64,000 nucleotides of DNA, taken from positions 28,874,085 to 28,938,084 of the forward strand of contig CM070873.1 of assembly GCA_036365515.1 (NCBI GenBank). Direction: 5' to 3'. The notes under the pieces are model-generated. The model saw nothing but the letters and a program-made list of their open reading frames with translations. It did no database searches and was not told where the DNA came from. This DNA is from Torymus aiolomorphi (taxonomy: Eukaryota > Arthropoda > Insecta > Hymenoptera > Torymidae). The position numbers were made by a program, and so were the translations under genes. This document shows positions 61,136 through 64,000 of this stretch, piece by piece (the first letter of the stretch is position 1; each line of letters starts with the position of its first letter).

Positions 61136-61930
61136 ATAGCTATAATTAAGGCAAAGGAAGAGCGGCTCGTAGCGCGTCTGAACTTGCCAGTAACGTTCTA
61201 ATTGTGATGATAAAAGTGTAAGCTTATCGGTTACATTTCTGAAAAAAACGTAGCTTCTAGGATACTAATACACTCTCCCTTATCAATCCAGCTTACGTAC
61301 CCGAAACCCTGTGATTCACCGGCAACCAAACCCTGGCATTGGCTTTCATATACTCGAGCAACAATAAATTCACAACTCCAAGACACACATACATAACCCG
61401 CACTTTCTCGATCAATACCCCAACAACAGCAACAACAGCAGCAGCAGCAGCAGCAAACCACCTACCTCTGCTGAAAAAAAATCTCCCCTATATCCCGAAA
61501 TTCCCTCTCCTCTCCCAACAGACAAAAACTCGACTCTCTCTTGGCTACACTACTAGCCTCCCCGCAGGAACAAAGGGGAATTAATTACCTGCGGAGAGCT
61601 GCCCCCCCTTGGCACGTTTCTACCTCTCTCTCTCTTTCCATATGGCCGAGCGGCGGCCGATCGCGTATCGTACCTACCACCTGGTTCTTCGGCCCCGAAG
61701 CTAATAACCGACGTGTGTTTGTGTGTGTGTGGATGTAGAGAGAGACGGACACGCTGCCGGGTTACGCCAAAGACCAGCTAGGCTCGACCAGTGCGGGTGG
61801 AATTTCGGAGGAGAGAGGGTTCGTTGGGGGTGCGGAGCCGGTCGAGAAGAAGTATAACGCGCGAAGTAGAAGAAATACAGTTTTGAGGTGGAATGTATAG
61901 TGGTTATAGGGTTAACAGAAAATCACTTGA
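61136..61930. other. CpG island with upward skew jump (counted example)
   Basis: Hand count: 61441-61500 has C 21, G 8, A 22, T 9; 61861-61920 has C 3, G 19, A 22, T 16. CAG repeat at about 61437-61455 on the left. Confidence 0.65.
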
Positions 61931-62790
61931 TTCGCGGTAATAAATTTATTCTATATTTCAAATATAATCTAGGCGATAAATAAACCTGATAGTTCAATGT
62001 GTCGCGCACAGCAGCGACGATTACATCGAACTACATTTTTTTTTTCAGCCACTCAGCGATCTGTTACATCAATATCTTCATTTTCATATATACCTCGACG
62101 CGATCACCACACCGAACCATCAAAAAACTATATATAATACCTTTACCGACTCGTCGACATTCACCCGCCGCTATACAACACACGGCATGAACATTCACCC
62201 CCCGCGTCCGTATATATATCCGTTCGACCATCCGCACTACCGCCCATCACCCGCTGATAAATGAAAGAGTCGCGCGCCAATCGCCCGAAGACGTCATATA
62301 TACACACAGCGAAAATATATCAATTCATGACGAAATAATTCCGGGAAACTCGCTGCTGCAGCGCGCAGCTATACGCCGGCGCACGGTAAAACGATTAGCC
62401 GTAAATCTACACGGAGCGAGGAGAGCACCTGGCGCCGGTAAATCAAGCGGGTGTATTATATCCCCCTCCCCCGCCCCCCGCGATATGGGAGAGCGGGTGT
62501 ATTATATGTGCCTTTTATCGGGGGGATAGAAAGAGAGAGAAAGAGGGAGGAATCGCCGCGGCGTCACGCTGCGCGAGTCGGCGAGAGGCGGATTTTACAC
62601 CTCCTTAGCGCGCGGTTATATGTCTGCGAGTTGCTTTTAGTTGTATATACAGAGGAAAGGGGTGAGGTGAGGTGGCGGTTTTCAGGCTTTTCAGGCCGAT
62701 ATGTGTGTGTAAATGATCATGCGTTAGTCATCGGGAACGTAAACGTTTTCGGTAATAGAATTTAAAATGAAAATCGTTTGATATTTGGGT
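61931..62790. other. CpG island with upward skew jump
   Basis: C/A-rich left (62030-62250), core 62260-62490, G-rich right (62500-62750: gagagaaagagggaggaatc, ggggtgaggtgaggtgg). Confidence 0.55.
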
Positions 62791-63115
62791 GACAGCACTG
62801 AAGCCCTGGATAAAATTTCGTAATGATTCAGAGCTTCAGAAGCAAGAAATCAGTGCTTGAAAATAACATATAAGGATCTTATGAATAAATGCACCTTTTG
62901 TAGTATATAAAAACATTGCAAAATGAAAAAAATTCTGAGATGCAGAAATTCATCGCAGTATCATGTCTGCTTTCAAAATAATCATTCGGACCTTCTTTTT
63001 CGAATAACACACGTGCTCTTCAACTATTAATTAAATTAGAATCACATGAGGCGTATAATATGGTATACTACATTGCCAAACTTACGACTGTTACTGTGCG
63101 AGTCAATGAAGTGTT
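62791..63115. other. AT-rich spacer
   Basis: Nothing recognised. Confidence 0.4.
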
Positions 63116-64000
63116 CTCTCAACTATGACTAGCTACGTACCGAGGGTACTCCCTTAAACCCAACTGCAGCAGCGTATAACATATATATAATACGCATGCG
63201 TATATACACCTCATCTTGCACCCCCGGCAACCTACCCCATACCCGCGGCTCAGCGACTTTCAATATCGCCCTGGCAGTCGTATACCGCACCGTTCAACTC
63301 CCACCCCCACCACCCGCCGCCTCCGCCTCGTAATTGCTTTGTTTATCTGGCTGGGATATCGCTACCGCGTTACCACCGCCGCTGCCGTGGCATTAGCATA
63401 TACGCGCCGCATTGACTTTTCCTCCTCTGGGCCCGCCCAATTATATTCCTCCGATTTTAGCAGTAGCGCGGGGTTCTCCGCGCGCCGGTTCCTTATCGAT
63501 CGGGAGTAATCGCGAGCGAGCGCGCGAGACTTTGATGGATAGGCGCGGGCGAAGGAGGGAGGGTGGATTAAAGGCGCGTGGTGATACGCATCGGAGAAAC
63601 TATGACGATGGTTCCGAGACGCATAAGAGATGGAGGAGAGATTTTTGGTGTGGTGTGTATAGGGTAGGGAGGTGGCGGTGCATCGAGGTTGGATGATTGT
63701 GGACATATTCTAATCTATAGTCGCGCCTTATTAAATGCCACGTGTATAATGTTAGGACTATAATATATGTACGAAGATATACTACATAGTTTCGAACACT
63801 TTCCTTGCTACCTATATACACTATGCTTGTGTACTTCTTATAGCTGCGGATTATTCCTCAACGTAAACTTATACAGTCTATTTTACATGCACGCAATTTT
63901 ACATCACACCATAACCATACAACTAAACCATAAAAATTAACAACACGCGGTGTCCCCTCCTGCCAAGCAATTATATAAAACACTTGCAGACATTTCCCAA
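63116..64000. other. CpG island with upward skew jump, and start of another left flank
   Basis: C-rich left (63150-63350: ccacccccaccacccgccgcc), core 63340-63540, G-rich right (63540-63700: gcgaaggagggagggtgg). From about 63860 to the end the sequence is again A/C-rich, as before other islands. Confidence 0.5.

Overview
The window looks like insect nuclear DNA, probably from a hymenopteran and possibly a chalcid-type parasitoid wasp; the order-level guess is inference. The evidence is a split, intron-rich gene orthologous to the arthropod aryl-hydrocarbon-receptor gene spineless, undepleted CpG, very dense microsatellites and many small non-autonomous transposons. Nothing suggests bacterial, organellar or viral DNA: I see no operons, rRNA or CRISPR arrays.

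Only one host gene can be supported. It is spineless (ss/Ahr) on the + strand. A first coding exon ends at 20420 with the conserved N-terminus MSQLGTVYATKRRRRNGK. After a 30,955-base intron, a second coding exon at 51376-51566 carries the bHLH DNA-binding and dimerisation domain. The PAS exons lie beyond 64000. So 1-19.9 kb is upstream flank or unannotated intergenic DNA, 20.4-51.4 kb is intron 1, and 51.6-64 kb is part of intron 2.

The rest is a patchwork of two kinds of DNA. The first kind is about forty short CpG-rich, TATATA-containing islands. Each is preceded by C/A- and CT-rich sequence and followed by G/T- and GA-rich sequence, so strand skew jumps upward at island after island in the same orientation (upstream flank, intron 1 and intron 2 alike). 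The ss first exon lies in one of them. The second kind is AT-rich DNA between islands, filled with foldback and MITE-like elements. These include a TA-flanked CACTGAG-terminal family, a TA-flanked CTCTCTAAAG family, a CCCTGCTGGAA family, an ATGGGTCTGAAG family with an 8-bp target duplication in one copy, a 1-kb palindrome with ACCCGTGTAAA ends, and elements sharing a CCTGGTAGAA motif.

Five places inside the foldback elements carry an intact hammerhead-ribozyme core pattern (CTGAWGA, GGGAC/GTCC-type helix II, GAAAC). A 1.2-kb TA-flanked element contains a tRNA-like promoter module. One fragment of a LINE reverse-transcriptase tail (2106-2444, minus) and one transposon-type ORF (29299-29731) are the only other protein-like sequences I support. 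Most open frames are translations of microsatellites or GC-rich islands and are not listed.
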